Position numbers and translations under genes: made by a program. DNA of 64,000 bases from Mycobacterium sp. SM1 (GTDB lineage: Bacteria; Actinomycetota; Actinomycetes; Mycobacteriales; Mycobacteriaceae), in assembly GCF_018361265.1 (NCBI RefSeq), contig NZ_JAFLNH010000001.1, positions 992,001 through 1,056,000 of the forward strand. Direction: 5' to 3'. Position 1 is the stretch's first letter, and each line of letters opens with the position of its first letter. Shown piece after piece: positions 20,079-30,596 of this stretch. The notes beneath the pieces were generated by a model. That model had not been told where the DNA came from, did no database searches, and was given only the letters and a program-made list of their open reading frames with translations.

Positions 20079-22625
20079 TTACTGCGCGTTCAGGCCGCTG
20101 GCGCTGTGGGCCGCCGCCTTGGCCAGATCCGACTCGGTGGGCACCGCCGACTTAGGGGTTCCGGTGAACGTGAACACCGCATCCTCGCTGGGGCCTTCGC
20201 CGTCCCAGTTGTCAACGTCGACCGTGACGACCTGCCCGGGTCCGACCTCCTCGAAGAGGATCTTCTCCGAGAGTTGGTCTTCGATCTCGCGCTGGATGGT
20301 GCGCCGCAGCGGGCGCGCCCCGAGCACCGGGTCGAACCCGCGCTTGGCCAGCAGCGCCTTGGCCTTGTCGGTCAGCTCCAAGGTCATGTCCTTGCTCTTG
20401 AGCTGGTTCGCGACCCGGTTGATCATCAGCTCCACCATCTGGATGATCTCATCCTTGGTCAGCTGGTGGAAAACGATCACATCATCGATGCGGTTGAGGA
20501 ACTCGGGCCGGAAGTGCTTCTTGAGCTCGTCGTTGACCTTCTGCTTCATCCGCTCGTAGTTGTTCTCGCCACCGCCCTGGCTAAACCCGAGACCGACCGG
20601 CTTTGAGATGTCCGCGGTGCCCAGGTTGGACGTGAAGATCAGCACGGTGTTCTTGAAGTCGACCGTGCGGCCCTGCCCGTCGGTGAGCCGGCCGTCCTCG
20701 AGCACCTGCAACAGGCTGTTGTAGATCTCCTGGTGCGCCTTCTCGATCTCGTCGAAGAGCACCACCGAGAACGGCTTGCGCCGCACCTTCTCGGTGAGCT
20801 GACCGCCCTCCTCGTAACCCACGTAGCCCGGTGGGGCGCCGAAGAGCCGCGACGCGGTGAACCGGTCGTGGAACTCACCCATGTCGATCTGGATGAGCGC
20901 GTCGTCGTCGCCGAACAGGAACTCCGCCAGCGCCTTGGACAGCTCGGTCTTGCCCACACCGGACGGCCCGGCGAAGATGAACGAACCCGACGGACGCTTA
21001 GGGTCCTTCAGCCCCGCCCGGGTACGGCGAATCGCCTTGCTGACGGCCTTGACGGCATCGTCCTGGCCGATGATGCGCTTGTGAAGCTCCTCTTCCATGC
21101 GCAGCAGCCGCGACGTCTCGGCCTCGGTCAGCTTGTACACCGGGATGCCGGTCCAGTTGCCCAGCACCTCGGCGATCTGCTCGTCGTCGACCTCGGCAAC
21201 TACGTCCAGATCGCCGGAACGCCACTGCTTTTCACGCTCCGCTCGCTGGGCCACCAGCTGTTTCTCGCGATCACGCAGGGCGGCGGCCTTCTCGAAGTCC
21301 TGCGCGTCGATGGCGGACTCTTTCTCTCGGCGCGCTTCGGCGATCTTCTCGTCAAACTCACGCAGGTCCGGCGGCGCCGTCATCCGGCGGATCCGCATCC
21401 GCGCACCGGCCTCGTCGATCAGGTCGATCGCCTTGTCCGGCAGGAACCGGTCGTTGATGTAGCGGTCGGCCAGCGTCGCGGCGGCCACCATCGCGGCATC
21501 GGTGATCGACACCCGGTGGTGCGCCTCGTAGCGGTCGCGCAGCCCCTTGAGGATCTCGATGGTGTGTTCCACCGTCGGCTCACCGACCTGCACCGGCTGG
21601 AACCGGCGCTCCAACGCGGCGTCCTTTTCGATGTATTTGCGGTACTCATCGAGCGTGGTCGCCCCAATGGTCTGAAGTTCACCGCGAGCCAGCTTCGGCT
21701 TCAGGATCGACGCGGCGTCGATGGCGCCCTCGGCGGCACCGGCCCCGACCAGCGTGTGCAGCTCGTCGATGAACAGGATGATGTCGCCGCGGGTGTTGAT
21801 CTCCTTCAACACCTTCTTCAGGCGTTCCTCGAAGTCACCGCGGTAACGGCTGCCGGCCACCAGCGAACCCAGGTCCAGCGTGTAGAGCTGCTTGTCCTTC
21901 AGCGTCTCGGGAACCTGGCCATGCACGATGGCCTGTGCCAGGCCCTCGACGACCGCGGTCTTGCCGACGCCGGGCTCGCCGATCAGCACCGGGTTGTTCT
22001 TGGTGCGCCGGCTCAGCACCTGCATCACCCGCTCGATTTCCTTCTCGCGACCGATGACCGGATCGAGCTTGCCTTCCATCGCCGCGGCCGTCAGGTTGCG
22101 GCCGAACTGGTCGAGCACCAGCGACGTCGACGGGCTGCCGGATTCACCGCCACGGCCGCCGGTGCCGGCTTCGGCGGTCTCCTTGCCCTGGTAGCCGGAC
22201 AGCAGCTGGATCACCTGCTGGCGCACCCGGGTCAGCTCGGCGCCCAGCTTGACCAGGACCTGGGCGGCGACACCCTCGCCCTCGCGGATCAGGCCGAGCA
22301 GGATGTGCTCGGTGCCGATGTAGTTGTGGCCGAGCTGCAACGCCTCACGCAGGGAGAGCTCCAAGACCTTCTTGGCGCGCGGGGTAAACGGGATATGCCC
22401 CGACGGCGCCTGCTGGCCCTGGCCGATGATCTCCTCGACCTGGCTGCGGACACCCTCCAGCGATATCCCCAGCGACTCCAGCGACTTTGCGGCTACGCCC
22501 TCGCCCTCATGGATCAACCCCAGCAGGATGTGCTCGGTGCCGATGTAGTTGTGGTTGAGCATCCGGGCCTCTTCTTGCGCCAGGACGACGACCCTGCGGG
22601 CACGGTCGGTAAATCTCTCGAACAT
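20079..22625 (-). CDS. clpC1: ATP-dependent Clp protease ATPase ClpC1
   Basis: Hexameric unfoldase that feeds substrates to ClpP1P2. The 848-residue protein has two Clp_N repeats (each with [13 protein letters not shown], near 26 and 101), AAA domain 1 with Walker A GEPGVGKT (216-223), a UVR-containing middle domain ([13 protein letters not shown]), and AAA domain 2 with GPSGVGKTE near residue 550. The C-terminal D2-small domain ends in a low-complexity tail. ATG 22625 gives [13 protein letters not shown], as in other mycobacteria. The 260 bp upstream should hold the promoter. No gene for a PE_PGRS protein lies beside it, unlike H37Rv as I remember it. Confidence 0.98.
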   Translation of the reverse strand: MFERFTDRARRVVVLAQEEARMLNHNYIGTEHILLGLIHEGEGVAAKSLESLGISLEGVRSQVEEIIGQGQQAPSGHIPFTPRAKKVLELSLREALQLGHNYIGTEHILLGLIREGEGVAAQVLVKLGAELTRVRQQVIQLLSGYQGKETAEAGTGGRGGESGSPSTSLVLDQFGRNLTAAAMEGKLDPVIGREKEIERVMQVLSRRTKNNPVLIGEPGVGKTAVVEGLAQAIVHGQVPETLKDKQLYTLDLGSLVAGSRYRGDFEERLKKVLKEINTRGDIILFIDELHTLVGAGAAEGAIDAASILKPKLARGELQTIGATTLDEYRKYIEKDAALERRFQPVQVGEPTVEHTIEILKGLRDRYEAHHRVSITDAAMVAAATLADRYINDRFLPDKAIDLIDEAGARMRIRRMTAPPDLREFDEKIAEARREKESAIDAQDFEKAAALRDREKQLVAQRAEREKQWRSGDLDVVAEVDDEQIAEVLGNWTGIPVYKLTEAETSRLLRMEEELHKRIIGQDDAVKAVSKAIRRTRAGLKDPKRPSGSFIFAGPSGVGKTELSKALAEFLFGDDDALIQIDMGEFHDRFTASRLFGAPPGYVGYEEGGQLTEKVRRKPFSVVLFDEIEKAHQEIYNSLLQVLEDGRLTDGQGRTVDFKNTVLIFTSNLGTADISKPVGLGFSQGGGENNYERMKQKVNDELKKHFRPEFLNRIDDVIVFHQLTKDEIIQMVELMINRVANQLKSKDMTLELTDKAKALLAKRGFDPVLGARPLRRTIQREIEDQLSEKILFEEVGPGQVVTVDVDNWDGEGPSEDAVFTFTGTPKSAVPTESDLAKAAAHSASGLNAQ

Positions 22626-22885
22626 CGGTGGTTACCTGCTCTCCCTCACCATCGGTACTGTGGTCGGCCCTGGTCGGCCCCTGCGTACCTGCCATCCACT
22701 GTAATGGCCGACCGCCCCGGGTTCCTAACCTTGCGTGTCAGACCACCACACGTATCCCCGGTGTAACACGGACGCAATAGAAGAACGCGGCGAATCGCCA
22801 AATCGTTTCCCTATCGGCCGGTGACTGGTTTCGCTACCGGCGAACAAAAGCGTCGCTCAGGCCCGCTGGGCGGCCGCCCGGGCGG

Positions 22886-23224
22886 TCAGGTCGCCGCGTG
22901 GAATGCCTCGATGATGTCGGCCGGGATACGGCCCCGACTGGAGACGTTGTGGCCATTGCGGCGGGCCCACTCCCGGATCGCGGCGCTCTGCTCGCGGTCG
23001 ATGGCGCCCCGGCTGCGCGTCGCGCCGGAACGTCCGCGGCGCCGGCCACCGACGCGGCGCGCCGCTTCCACCCATTGCTTCAGGTCGTTACGCAGTTTCG
23101 CGGCATTCTTAGTCGAAAGATCAATCTCATAGGTAACCCCGTCGAGCCCGAATTCAACCGTTTCGTCAGCGGCAGCCACGCCGTCGAAATCATCGATCAA
23201 GGTGACGGTCACTTTCTTCGCCAT
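22886..23224 (-). CDS. lsr2: Nucleoid-associated protein Lsr2
   Basis: H-NS-like silencer that binds AT-rich DNA and bridges it. The 112-residue length is exact for the family. The N-terminal dimerisation domain (1-60) starts [15 protein letters not shown]; the C-terminal DNA-binding domain (about 66-112) contains the AT-hook-like RGR in [10 protein letters not shown] and the EWARRNGH helix. The ATG at 23224 is chosen over the longer open frame to 23299. Lies between clpC1 and lysS, the conserved mycobacterial order. Confidence 0.98.
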   Translation of the reverse strand: MAKKVTVTLIDDFDGVAAADETVEFGLDGVTYEIDLSTKNAAKLRNDLKQWVEAARRVGGRRRGRSGATRSRGAIDREQSAAIREWARRNGHNVSSRGRIPADIIEAFHAAT

Positions 23225-23348
23225 TAGCTCACCCTCACGCTGCTTCCTGTGCACATCCTGTGCAAGCTGGATTGGCTTTCCCGCAGACCAATCTGCCATA
23301 AGAGAGCGCCTTATTCAATCCCGAAACCGCCTATCGTAGCGAAGCGGT

Positions 23349-24848
23349 TCAGTTGCCAAGCGGGCGAACAAGCGGGAACAAAACTGTCTCCCTAATTGAC
23401 AGGCCGGTCAAAACCATCAACAATCGGTCGACACCCATTCCAGTTCCCGTGCACGGCGGCATCGCGTACTCCAAGGCGGCCAGAAAATCCTCATCGAGCG
23501 CCATGGCCTCGTCGTCGCCGGCAGCCGCGGCTCGCGCCTGGGCGGCAAATCGCTCCCGCTGGATCACCGGATCGATCAATTCGGAGTATCCGGTGGCCAG
23601 TTCGATTCCGCGCACATACAAATCCCATTTCTCGGTGACGCCGGGGATACTTCGGTGCTGGCGGGTCAAAGGCGTTGTCTCCACGGGGAAATCCCGCACG
23701 AACGTGGGTGCCGTGAGGCTCTTGCCGACCGTGTGCTCCCACAACTCCTCCACCAGCTTGCCATGCCCGTATCCGCGCTCAGCGGAAATCTCGACGCCAA
23801 GCGCCCCGGCGATGGCGCGCAACCGCTCGACCGTCGTGTCGGGCGTAATCTCCTCACCGAGGGCAGTGGACAGAGACGGATACATTTGTATCGACGCCCA
23901 TTCGCCATCGATGTCATAGACACTGCCGTCCGGCAGCGGCAGTTGCCGGGTTCCGAACGCTTCATCGGCGACATGTTGAATAAGCTCCCTGGTGACGATG
24001 GCCGAATCGTCATAGGTGCCATACGCTTGGTAGGTCTCCAACATGGAGAATTCCGGGGAATGCGTGGAATCGGCCCCTTCGTTTCGGAACACCCGATTAA
24101 GTTCGAAGACCTTGTCGAACCCGCCGACGACGCAGCGCTTTAGGAACAGTTCGGGGGCGATTCGTAGGTACAGATCGATATCGAGGGCATTGGAGTGGGT
24201 GATGAACGGTCGGGCCGCCGCCCCTCCGGCCAGAGTCTGCAGCATCGGGGTTTCGACCTCGACAAACCCCCGGCGTTCCAGCCCGGTGCGTATCGCCCGA
24301 ACGACCGCGATCCGCGCTCGGGCGAGCGTGCGGGCCTGCGGGCGGACGATCAAATCGACGTAACGTTGGCGGACCCGCGACTCTTCGGTCATGTCCTTGT
24401 AGGCGACCGGCAGCGGCCGCAACGACTTCGATGCCATCCGCCAGGAATCGGCAAGCACCGATAATTCGCCGCGGCGGGAGCTGATCACCTCGCCGTGCAC
24501 ATAAACGATGTCGCCGATATCGACATCGGTCTTCCACGCATCAAGCGCCTGCCGGCCGACGCTGGCGAGGCTGAGCATGGCCTGCAGTTGCGTGCCGTCG
24601 CCGTCCTGCAAGGTCGCAAAGCACAGCTTGCCCGAGTCGCGGGCGAACATCACCCGGCCGGCAACCCCGACGATGTCCCCGGTCCTCGAGTCGGTCGGCA
24701 GGTCGGGGTAGGCGGCGCGGACCTGGGCCAGCGTGTGGGTGCGCTCGACCGCCACCGGGTAGGGATCGCGGCCCTCCGCTAACAGGCGAGCGCGCTTTTC
24801 CCGGCGTATCCGGAATTGCTCGGGAATGTCTGTATCGGCCGCGCTCAC
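23349..24848 (-). CDS. lysS: Lysyl-tRNA synthetase
   Basis: Class II synthetase that charges tRNA-Lys; 499 residues. The OB-fold anticodon domain occupies about 40-150. Class II motif 2 is [18 protein letters not shown] and motif 3 [11 protein letters not shown] near the C-terminus. The GTG start at 24848 gives [18 protein letters not shown]. Upstream lies a stretch of gene remnants and mobile DNA, so the lysS promoter must sit in less than 40 bp or inside a remnant, which is a point to check. Confidence 0.97.
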   Translation of the reverse strand: MSAADTDIPEQFRIRREKRARLLAEGRDPYPVAVERTHTLAQVRAAYPDLPTDSRTGDIVGVAGRVMFARDSGKLCFATLQDGDGTQLQAMLSLASVGRQALDAWKTDVDIGDIVYVHGEVISSRRGELSVLADSWRMASKSLRPLPVAYKDMTEESRVRQRYVDLIVRPQARTLARARIAVVRAIRTGLERRGFVEVETPMLQTLAGGAAARPFITHSNALDIDLYLRIAPELFLKRCVVGGFDKVFELNRVFRNEGADSTHSPEFSMLETYQAYGTYDDSAIVTRELIQHVADEAFGTRQLPLPDGSVYDIDGEWASIQMYPSLSTALGEEITPDTTVERLRAIAGALGVEISAERGYGHGKLVEELWEHTVGKSLTAPTFVRDFPVETTPLTRQHRSIPGVTEKWDLYVRGIELATGYSELIDPVIQRERFAAQARAAAAGDDEAMALDEDFLAALEYAMPPCTGTGMGVDRLLMVLTGLSIRETVLFPLVRPLGN

Positions 24849-24884
24849 GACGTGCCAGCTTAAATTAACCAGCGCGGGCCGATA

Positions 24885-25049
24885 TCAACCTGGCTGGGGT
24901 GGTCGGGTTGGGGCCGGGGACGCGTTGAGAACGGCGGCGACCTCGCGGGCCGCCCGGTGCCCGGATTCGACCGCGCCGTCCATCGAAGCCGTCCATCGAA
25001 CAAGTCCAGCGACGGGCCGTCTCGCTGCCTGCCCAGTGCAGCGGCCCAA
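24885..25049 (-). pseudogene. C-terminal remnant of a flavin-containing amine oxidase
   Basis: On the minus strand this stretch encodes HWAGSETARRW, the FAD-contacting signature of monoamine-oxidase-type flavoproteins, then SMDGAVESGHRAAREV, the usual end of that family, and a TGA at 24885-24887. The two parts are in different frames because 13 bp (gccgtccatcgaa) are duplicated in tandem at 24975-25000. Removing one copy restores one frame. The gene is cut at its 5' side exactly where a hairpin and a transposase fragment begin, so only about 50 codons survive. Confidence 0.75.
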
Positions 25050-25096
25050 CCGGCGGATGCTACGGCGCGGTGAACGCGCCGTAGCATCCGCCGGTT
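25048..25096. repeat. Perfect 22-bp inverted repeat with 5-base loop
   Basis: Arms at 25048-25069 and 25075-25096 are perfectly complementary over 22 bp, with gtgaa as the loop. It lies between the amine oxidase remnant and the truncated IS3 transposase. It lacks a T-tract typical of an intrinsic terminator. It could be a junction made by inverted duplication during transposition, or a structured element. Confidence 0.85.
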
Positions 25097-25487
25097 TATG
25101 GTTTGGTCGTGGGATATAACGAAATTACAAGGGCCACAACGTGGCACCTTCTATCAACTGTATGTGATCATCGACATCTTCTCGCGCTACGTCGTCGGTT
25201 GGACCGTTGCGGCCACCGAGACCGGTGAACTGGCCAAGCAGTTCATCGACGACACCTTGGTCCACCACAGCGTCGAGCCCGGCCAACTGGCTCTCCATGC
25301 TGATCGCGGCACCTCGATGACGTCCAAGCCGGTCGCCCAACTCCTGACCGACCTGGGCGTGGACCGCAGCCACAGCCGCCCGCATGTGTCCAACGACAAC
25401 CCCTACTCGGAGGCCAATTTCAAGACCCTCAAGTACTTGCCGGGAAATCCCCCGAAAGTGTGGAGGCATGCACTATGAGGTAAGGGC

Positions 25488-25778
25488 ATGTCAGAGACGC
25501 GCAGGAAGTTCGACCGGGAGTTTCGGGAGGGAGCGGTGCGGATAGTCCGGGATACCGGTAAGCCGATCGCGCAGGTGGCCCGAGACCTCGGGATCCATCC
25601 GGGCACCCTGGGTAATTGGGTTGCCAAAGATCGTGCTGAACGGGAAGGCGCCCAGGGGCTTTCCACCGGTGATATCGCCGAGTTGAAGCGGCCGCGAGCC
25701 GAGGTCGCCGAGCTGCGCATGAAGCGTGATGTGCTCAAGCGATCCGTGGTCGGCTGGGTCAAGGAGGCGACGAGGTGA
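25488..25778 (+). CDS. IS3-family transposase OrfA (HTH)
   Basis: A 96-residue transposase_8-type protein with a helix-turn-helix ([20 protein letters not shown], then [11 protein letters not shown]) and a C-terminal leucine-zipper-like segment ([21 protein letters not shown]). It binds the element ends. It overlaps orfB by four bases (GTGA at 25775-25778), so OrfB may be made by coupled re-initiation; a programmed frameshift to OrfAB is also possible. Confidence 0.93.
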   Translation: MSETRRKFDREFREGAVRIVRDTGKPIAQVARDLGIHPGTLGNWVAKDRAEREGAQGLSTGDIAELKRPRAEVAELRMKRDVLKRSVVGWVKEATR

Positions 25779-26668
25779 GTGTGGCCCGCTTTATCGCCGA
25801 CCAGAGGACCGTGCATCGGGTGCCACACACGGTGTGCTGCGCGCTTTTGGGGGTCAGCGTTTCCTGGTTCTATAAGTGGCTGGACCGCGAGCCCACTGAG
25901 CGGCAGCGACGCCGCGCGCAGCGGGATGCGCGAGTGGCGGAGCTGTTCGAGCGCTCCCAGCGCACCTACGGCTCGCCGCGGATCCACGCCGACCTGCTCG
26001 CTGAAGGCTGGAAGGTCAGCGTGAACACGGTGGCCGACTCGATGCGCCGGCAAGGGCTGGCCGGGCGCAAGCCTAAGCGCCCCAGGGGGTTGACCCGCCA
26101 GGACAAGAAGGCACCTCAGTTCCCCGACCTGCTCAAACGGGACTTCACCGCCGCAGCGCCCAACCGGGCGTGGTGCGGTGATATCACCGAAATCCCCACC
26201 GATGAGGGCAAACTGTATTTGGCTTCGGTCCTGGACCTGTGCGGGCGACGTTTGCTGGCTTGCCCGATGTCGGAGCACCCCGATGCGGAGCTTGCCAGCG
26301 ACGCGATCAAGATGGCCGTCGCAGTACGTGGCGGGCGCGCAGCGATCGCTGGCGTGATCTTTCACACTGATCGCGGATCTACCTACACCGCCAATGATTT
26401 CACTAAGCTGTGCCGCAAGCTCGGGGTGCGCCAATCGATGGGACGTGTCGGGTCGTGCTTCGACAACGCCGCCAGCGAGGCGTTCTTTTCCACCCTCGAA
26501 CACGAGGTGCTGTCCCGCCACCACTTCGCCACCAAGGCACAGCCACGCGAGGCCATCACCACCTGGTGCTACGAGTTCTACAACACCCGACGTCGGCACA
26601 GCTCAGCCGGGTTGCTGCCACCCGTCGAATACGAAAAAACCACGGCCATCCAACCGCAGGCCGCATAA
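25775..26668 (+). CDS. IS3-family transposase OrfB (DDE integrase)
   Basis: A 297-residue DDE transposase with the HTH_21 segment ([15 protein letters not shown]) followed by the rve catalytic core. Catalytic residues are Asp in WCGDITEI, Asp in FHTDRGSTY and Glu in [15 protein letters not shown], with spacing DD35E. The C-terminal [19 protein letters not shown] is typical for the IS3 group. No stops or frameshifts, so the enzyme looks functional. Confidence 0.95.
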   Translation: MSVARFIADQRTVHRVPHTVCCALLGVSVSWFYKWLDREPTERQRRRAQRDARVAELFERSQRTYGSPRIHADLLAEGWKVSVNTVADSMRRQGLAGRKPKRPRGLTRQDKKAPQFPDLLKRDFTAAAPNRAWCGDITEIPTDEGKLYLASVLDLCGRRLLACPMSEHPDAELASDAIKMAVAVRGGRAAIAGVIFHTDRGSTYTANDFTKLCRKLGVRQSMGRVGSCFDNAASEAFFSTLEHEVLSRHHFATKAQPREAITTWCYEFYNTRRRHSSAGLLPPVEYEKTTAIQPQAA

Positions 26669-26944
26669 CGGAAACCTCCACGTTTTCAGGGGAAACCCAC
26701 ATTCTTCGATTACTACAACCATGAACATCGACACAGCGGCGTCGCACTACACACCGCGGCGTCGGTCCACTACGGCACCGCAACCCAGATCCAGGCCCAA
26801 CGCGCCGCCACACTCGACGCGGCCTATGCCGCCAACCCCGCCAGGTTCCGGCATCGCCGACCCACCCCACCGAAACTGCCAACCGTCGCCTGGATCAACC
26901 AACCAACCCCCGAAGCGCTCATCAAATCCGCATAAGAAACTGTC

Positions 26945-27056
26945 TCACCGACCTTGACACGTTCCGAGCAGCCACCGGCATCTTGCCCTCCCGAAACCAC
27001 CTGTAAGCGGTCTGCGGGTGAACACCGCTGCTACGAGCCCACTCAGCCAACTTCAC
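26945..27056 (-). pseudogene. 5' stub of an IS607-family serine resolvase
   Basis: Reading from GTG 27056 on the minus strand gives KLAEWARSSGVHPQTAY, then RWFREGKMPVAAR, the MerR-like helix-turn-helix that begins IS607/IS1535-type resolvases. The frame then enters the right end of the IS3-type fragment, so the catalytic serine domain is gone. It shows that an IS607-type element was present before the IS3 remnant interrupted it. The 27057-27277 bases up to coaX contain only the former 5' region of this stub and no gene I can support. Confidence 0.65.
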
Positions 27057-27277
27057 ACACTCAGCAAAACATACATTCGATCACATTTACTCACACATCA
27101 GTAAACAGTTCGCTACCCTCGGCGCCGGTGACGTCCACCGGTGTGACACTCGAGATCTGAACGCGCGGAGCGCGCATGAGTCGGCTATTAAGGCCAGTAC
27201 CGTATGATCTAAAGCCAGGCTCGGTTTGCTGAAGCCCTTGGCCGTTTGCGGCTTTCACCGCTGTCTTCGGCGTAGAC

Positions 27278-28093
27278 TCAGCGCGCTGTCTTCAGCCGAC
27301 CGCGCTGGCTGTCGCGGTTGCGCTCGAAGACTAGCCGCAGACCATGCAGGGTCAGGTGCGGGTCGTAATGGTCGACGGTATGCAGCTCAGGCATCATCAG
27401 GGGCGCGGTGTGCCCGGTGGCCACCACCGCCACGTCGTCTCCGGCGAAGCCGTTCACATCGTCACGGATGCGCTGCACCAAACCGTCCACCAGCCCGGCG
27501 AATCCGAACACCGCGCCGGCCTGCATGCATTCGACGGTGTTCTTGCCGAGCACCGAACGGGGCCTGGCCAGCTCGACCCGGCGAAGGGCGGCCGAGCGGG
27601 CCGCGGCGGCGTCGGACGACACCTGTACCCCCGGCGCGATGGCGCCACCCAGAAACTCGCCATTGGCCGACACGACGTCCACACATATCGATGATCCGAA
27701 GTCGACCACAATGGCGGCGCTCCCGAACTTGTGAAACGCCGCAAGGCAGTTAACGATCCGGTCGGCACCCACCTCCTTGGGATTGTCCACAAGCAGCGGG
27801 ATACCGGTGCGTACCCCGGGTTCGATCACCACGTGCGGCACCGACGGCCAGTACTGATCGAGCATGATTCGCACCTCATGCAGCACCGAAGGCACAGTGG
27901 ACAGGGCGACCGCTCCGGTGATCCGCTCGGCATCCTCGCCGATAAGGCCGTCGATGGTCAGCGCGAGCTCATCGGCGGTGATCTCAGGTTCAGTGCGTAT
28001 TCGCCACTGTTGCACGACTTTTGCCTGCTCCTTCGATCCGGAGAGCAGTCCGACGACGGTGTGCGTATTGCGGACGTCGATCGCCAGTAACAC
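27278..28093 (-). CDS. coaX: Type III pantothenate kinase
   Basis: ASKHA-fold kinase annotated to phosphorylate pantothenate in the first step of CoA synthesis. The 271-residue protein has the P-loop-like [15 protein letters not shown] start (Asp6), and the DFGSSICVD and GGAIAPGVQ motifs of the family. In M. tuberculosis the type I enzyme CoaA is the essential kinase and CoaX activity was not detected, so real activity is uncertain. GTG 28093 lies two bases after the panD stop, so panC-panD-coaX are coupled. Confidence 0.93.
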   Translation of the reverse strand: MLLAIDVRNTHTVVGLLSGSKEQAKVVQQWRIRTEPEITADELALTIDGLIGEDAERITGAVALSTVPSVLHEVRIMLDQYWPSVPHVVIEPGVRTGIPLLVDNPKEVGADRIVNCLAAFHKFGSAAIVVDFGSSICVDVVSANGEFLGGAIAPGVQVSSDAAAARSAALRRVELARPRSVLGKNTVECMQAGAVFGFAGLVDGLVQRIRDDVNGFAGDDVAVVATGHTAPLMMPELHTVDHYDPHLTLHGLRLVFERNRDSQRGRLKTAR

Positions 28094-28095
28094 GG

Positions 28096-28515
28096 CTATC
28101 CCCCACTGATCCGGGATGAGGCCAACCCGACCGCATCCGCCGGCACAAACGCAGCGTCGTGACCCAGGTCAATCGGGTGGTTATGCGCGTCGACGAACAC
28201 GATCCGCGGTTGATACGCGCGGGCCTCAGCGTCGTCCATGACGCCATAGGCGATCAGGATCACCGTATCACCTGGATGCACGAGATGCGCTGCGGCGCCG
28301 TTGATGCCAATCACCCCGCTACCTCGCTCGCCGGTGATCGCATAGGTGATGAGCCGGGCTCCGTTGTCGATGTCGACGATAGTCACCTGCTCACCGTCGA
28401 GCAGGTCGGCGGCATCCATCAAGTCAGCGTCGACGGTCACCGAGCCGACGTAGTGCAGGTCCGCCTGCGTGACGGTGACGCGGTGGATCTTCGACTTCAG
28501 CATCGTGCGTAACAT
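28096..28515 (-). CDS. panD: Aspartate 1-decarboxylase
   Basis: Pyruvoyl enzyme that makes beta-alanine for pantothenate. The 139-residue precursor has the self-cleavage site Gly24-Ser25 (HYVGSVTV) where Ser25 becomes the pyruvoyl group, and Lys9 and Tyr58-type residues nearby. ATG 28515 follows an excellent aggagg-like site (tcttggaggaattg). The flexible C-terminal tail, the site of pyrazinamide resistance changes in M. tuberculosis, is present (residues about 115-139). Confidence 0.97.
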   Translation of the reverse strand: MLRTMLKSKIHRVTVTQADLHYVGSVTVDADLMDAADLLDGEQVTIVDIDNGARLITYAITGERGSGVIGINGAAAHLVHPGDTVILIAYGVMDDAEARAYQPRIVFVDAHNHPIDLGHDAAFVPADAVGLASSRISGG

Positions 28516-28553
28516 CAATTCCTCCAAGATGATTCGGAAGGCCGATTGCTGTC

Positions 28554-29477
28554 CTACCACGCGGTGGGTGCAAGCGCGTCGGTGCCGGCATGAGTCTCTA
28601 TCGCCCCGATTTCAATGGCGACATTGTCCAACAGCCGGGTGCTACCAACCCTGGCGGCTACCAGCAGCCGGCCAACGCCCTGGCGGGGAGCGGGGCCGAG
28701 CGCGGCATCGCGCACCTCCAGATAGTCGACGTCTATCGCAGGCACCGCGTTGAGCACGGCCCGCGCAGCGTCCAGCGCCGCTTCCACCCCGCCAGGGGCT
28801 GCGCGCCGTGCGGCCAGCAGCGAAGCCGCAAGCGCGCTGGCGGCTTCGCGCTGCTCCGGGTCGAGGTAGCGGTTTCGCGACGACATCGCCAGCCCGTCGG
28901 CCTCGCGGACGATCGGCACCCCGACGACCTGCACGTCGAGGTTGAAATCGGCGACCATCTGGCGCACCAGCACCAGTTGCTGATAGTCCTTCTCGCCGAA
29001 GAACACCCGCTCGGGCCGCACGATCTGCAACAGCTTCAGCACGACGGTCAGCACGCCCGCGAAATGCGCGGGCCGGGAGGCTCCCTCCAGTTCGGCGCCC
29101 AGCGGGCCCGGATGCACCGCGGTCCGCGGTCCGTCGGGATACATCGCCGATACCGTCGGGGTGAACGCGATCTCCACCCCTTCCCGGCGCAGTTGCGCCA
29201 CGTCGTCATCGAAAGTGCGCGGATAGGTATCGAGATCTTCACCGGCGCCGAATTGCAGCGGATTGACGAAGATCGAGACCACGACCACCGAACTCGGCAC
29301 CCGCTTGGCGGCGCGGATCAGGGCGAGGTGCCCGTCATGCAGCGCGCCCATGGTGGGCACCAGCATCACCCGCCGCCCGGTGTGCCGCAGGCCACGGCTG
29401 ACGGCGGCGACATCACGCGGGGTCGAGTACACGTTGAGCTCGCCTGCGGCGAACGCCGGGATGTGGTTGACAATCAC
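28554..29477 (-). CDS. panC: Pantoate-beta-alanine ligase
   Basis: Joins pantoate and beta-alanine with ATP to give pantothenate. The 307-residue protein contains the HIGH-like MGALHDGH motif ([14 protein letters not shown]), [23 protein letters not shown] and the KMSKS-like SSRNRYL loop. The GTG start at 29477 overlaps the upstream stop by four bases (GTGA). The gap to panD is 38 bp and carries its ribosome-binding site. Confidence 0.97.
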   Translation of the reverse strand: MIVNHIPAFAAGELNVYSTPRDVAAVSRGLRHTGRRVMLVPTMGALHDGHLALIRAAKRVPSSVVVVSIFVNPLQFGAGEDLDTYPRTFDDDVAQLRREGVEIAFTPTVSAMYPDGPRTAVHPGPLGAELEGASRPAHFAGVLTVVLKLLQIVRPERVFFGEKDYQQLVLVRQMVADFNLDVQVVGVPIVREADGLAMSSRNRYLDPEQREAASALAASLLAARRAAPGGVEAALDAARAVLNAVPAIDVDYLEVRDAALGPAPRQGVGRLLVAARVGSTRLLDNVAIEIGAIETHAGTDALAPTAW

Positions 29478-30367
29478 CTGGCCAGTACCTCGAAAACGTC
29501 GTCGGGAGCGTGCGCCCGCTGCGCGGTGCGCAGTGCGTTTGCCCGGTACGCCTGCGCGAGCCGCGGATCGAGCCTCGCTAGCGCCGCTAGATGCCCAGCA
29601 ACCGCGGCCGCGTCGCCGCGTGCGACCGGGCCGGTGAGCGCGGCTTGTCCTCGCTGCAACGTGTTCTCCAGCGCCGCGCGCGCCAGCGGTGCGAGGATAC
29701 GTGCGGCAAGACCGCTCGGCTGGTCTTCCCCCCGCTCGGCCCGGCAGGCGGCGCGCAAGGCCTCCAGTGCGTCCGCGAGCACCGTGACGAGATGGTTGCC
29801 GGCGTGGGCTAAAGCGGCGTGGTAGAGGGTGCGGTCCTCTTCATCGACCCGGAACGGCTCGCCACCCATCTCCAGCACCAACGCCTGCGCGATCGCGTCG
29901 CCGACATCATCGGCGGCAGTGATCCCGAAGCAGGTGCCCGGAAGGCGCGCGATGTCGTCGTCGGATCCGGTGAACGTCATCGCCGGATGAATGGCCAGCG
30001 GGATGCACTCCTGCCGGGCCAGCGGCTCCAGCACATCGATGCCCATCACGCCCGACGTGTGCACCACGATCGTCCCGCCCCGAACCGCCGATGTGGCGGC
30101 CAAACCCGACACCAGGCCCGCAAGTTCGGTATCGGTAACGGCCAGCAGTAACAACTCGGCGCCGGCGGCAACGTCGGGAACCGGCACTACGGGGGTATCC
30201 GGCAGCCAGCGCTGCGCCCGTTGCCGCGACGCCGGGGAGATGGCACTGCACGCCACCACCACATGGTCGGCGCGCTCCAGAGCGACCCCTAAGGCGGTGC
30301 CGACCCGGCCGGTCGAGATGATCCCCACCTTCAACCGGGCCGGACGCAAACCGTTGAACTGCACCAT
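29474..30367 (-). CDS. Rossmann-fold oxidoreductase, DUF2520 (Rv3603c type)
   Basis: A 297-residue NAD(P)-binding protein. The Rossmann motif is [15 protein letters not shown] near residue 13, followed by a C-terminal helical DUF2520 domain ([22 protein letters not shown]). This fold resembles ketopantoate reductase and 6-phosphogluconate dehydrogenase, and coupling to panC hints at the missing ketopantoate reductase step; that is an inference. ATG 30367 gives [15 protein letters not shown]. The 5' flank is a 59-bp minisatellite. Confidence 0.88.
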   Translation of the reverse strand: MVQFNGLRPARLKVGIISTGRVGTALGVALERADHVVVACSAISPASRQRAQRWLPDTPVVPVPDVAAGAELLLLAVTDTELAGLVSGLAATSAVRGGTIVVHTSGVMGIDVLEPLARQECIPLAIHPAMTFTGSDDDIARLPGTCFGITAADDVGDAIAQALVLEMGGEPFRVDEEDRTLYHAALAHAGNHLVTVLADALEALRAACRAERGEDQPSGLAARILAPLARAALENTLQRGQAALTGPVARGDAAAVAGHLAALARLDPRLAQAYRANALRTAQRAHAPDDVFEVLAR

Positions 30368-30441
30368 CGCAGACGGCCTCGCAAGTCTCCATGGTCGTTC
30401 CAGTCCCGCGTCGCAGGTACCGGACGGTCCCCAAGACTCTA

Positions 30442-30593
30442 CCCCGGCGACGATGCGCCCCGCCAAGCGGGGCGAGGAGGAGCGGGGTCAGATAGCCCGG
30501 CCCCGGCGACGATGCGCCCCGCCAAGCGGGGCGAGGAGGAGCGGGGTCAGATAGCCCGGCCCCGGCGACGATGCGCCCCGCCAAGCGGGGCGC
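30442..30593. repeat. 59-bp minisatellite, about 2.5 copies
   Basis: Units start at 30449, 30508 and 30567 (period exactly 59). Each holds a small hairpin, gccccgc-caa-gcggggc. The first two copies look identical; the third ends just before the Rv3604c-type stop at 30597. It fills the junction between two co-directional genes, as mycobacterial MIRU-type repeats do, and is probably variable in copy number between strains. Confidence 0.93.
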
Positions 30594-30596
30594 GCG

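Larger units (their letters stand above)
25438..26701 (+). mobile_element. IS3-family insertion sequence, intact
   Basis: A 1264-bp element with imperfect terminal inverted repeats: tgccgggaaatccccc plus gaaagtgtggagg at 25438-25466 and its counterpart cctccacgttttcagggg plus aaacccaca at 26675-26701. Both ends read TG...CA, as in IS3. It holds overlapping orfA and orfB. I found no flanking target duplication, which fits an insertion followed by a deletion of the host transposase. Confidence 0.85.
25098..26935 (+). pseudogene. IS3-family transposase (OrfB) fragment split by another IS
   Basis: Two pieces of one integrase-core transposase flank a complete IS3 element. The left piece (25098-25437) begins inside the rve domain and has all three DDE positions: SWDITKL, LHADRGTS and PYSEANFKTLKY. 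The right piece (26702-26935) continues with FFDYYNHEHRHSGV and ends PTPEALIKSA plus TAA. By comparison with intact relatives, roughly 20 codons between TLKY and FFDYY are missing, so the insertion was accompanied by a deletion. The N-terminal half and OrfA are absent. Confidence 0.85.

Noticed and set aside
20733..22766. 677-codon open frame opposite clpC1
   Set aside because: It is a GC-bias shadow of clpC1 without family features or a ribosome-binding site.
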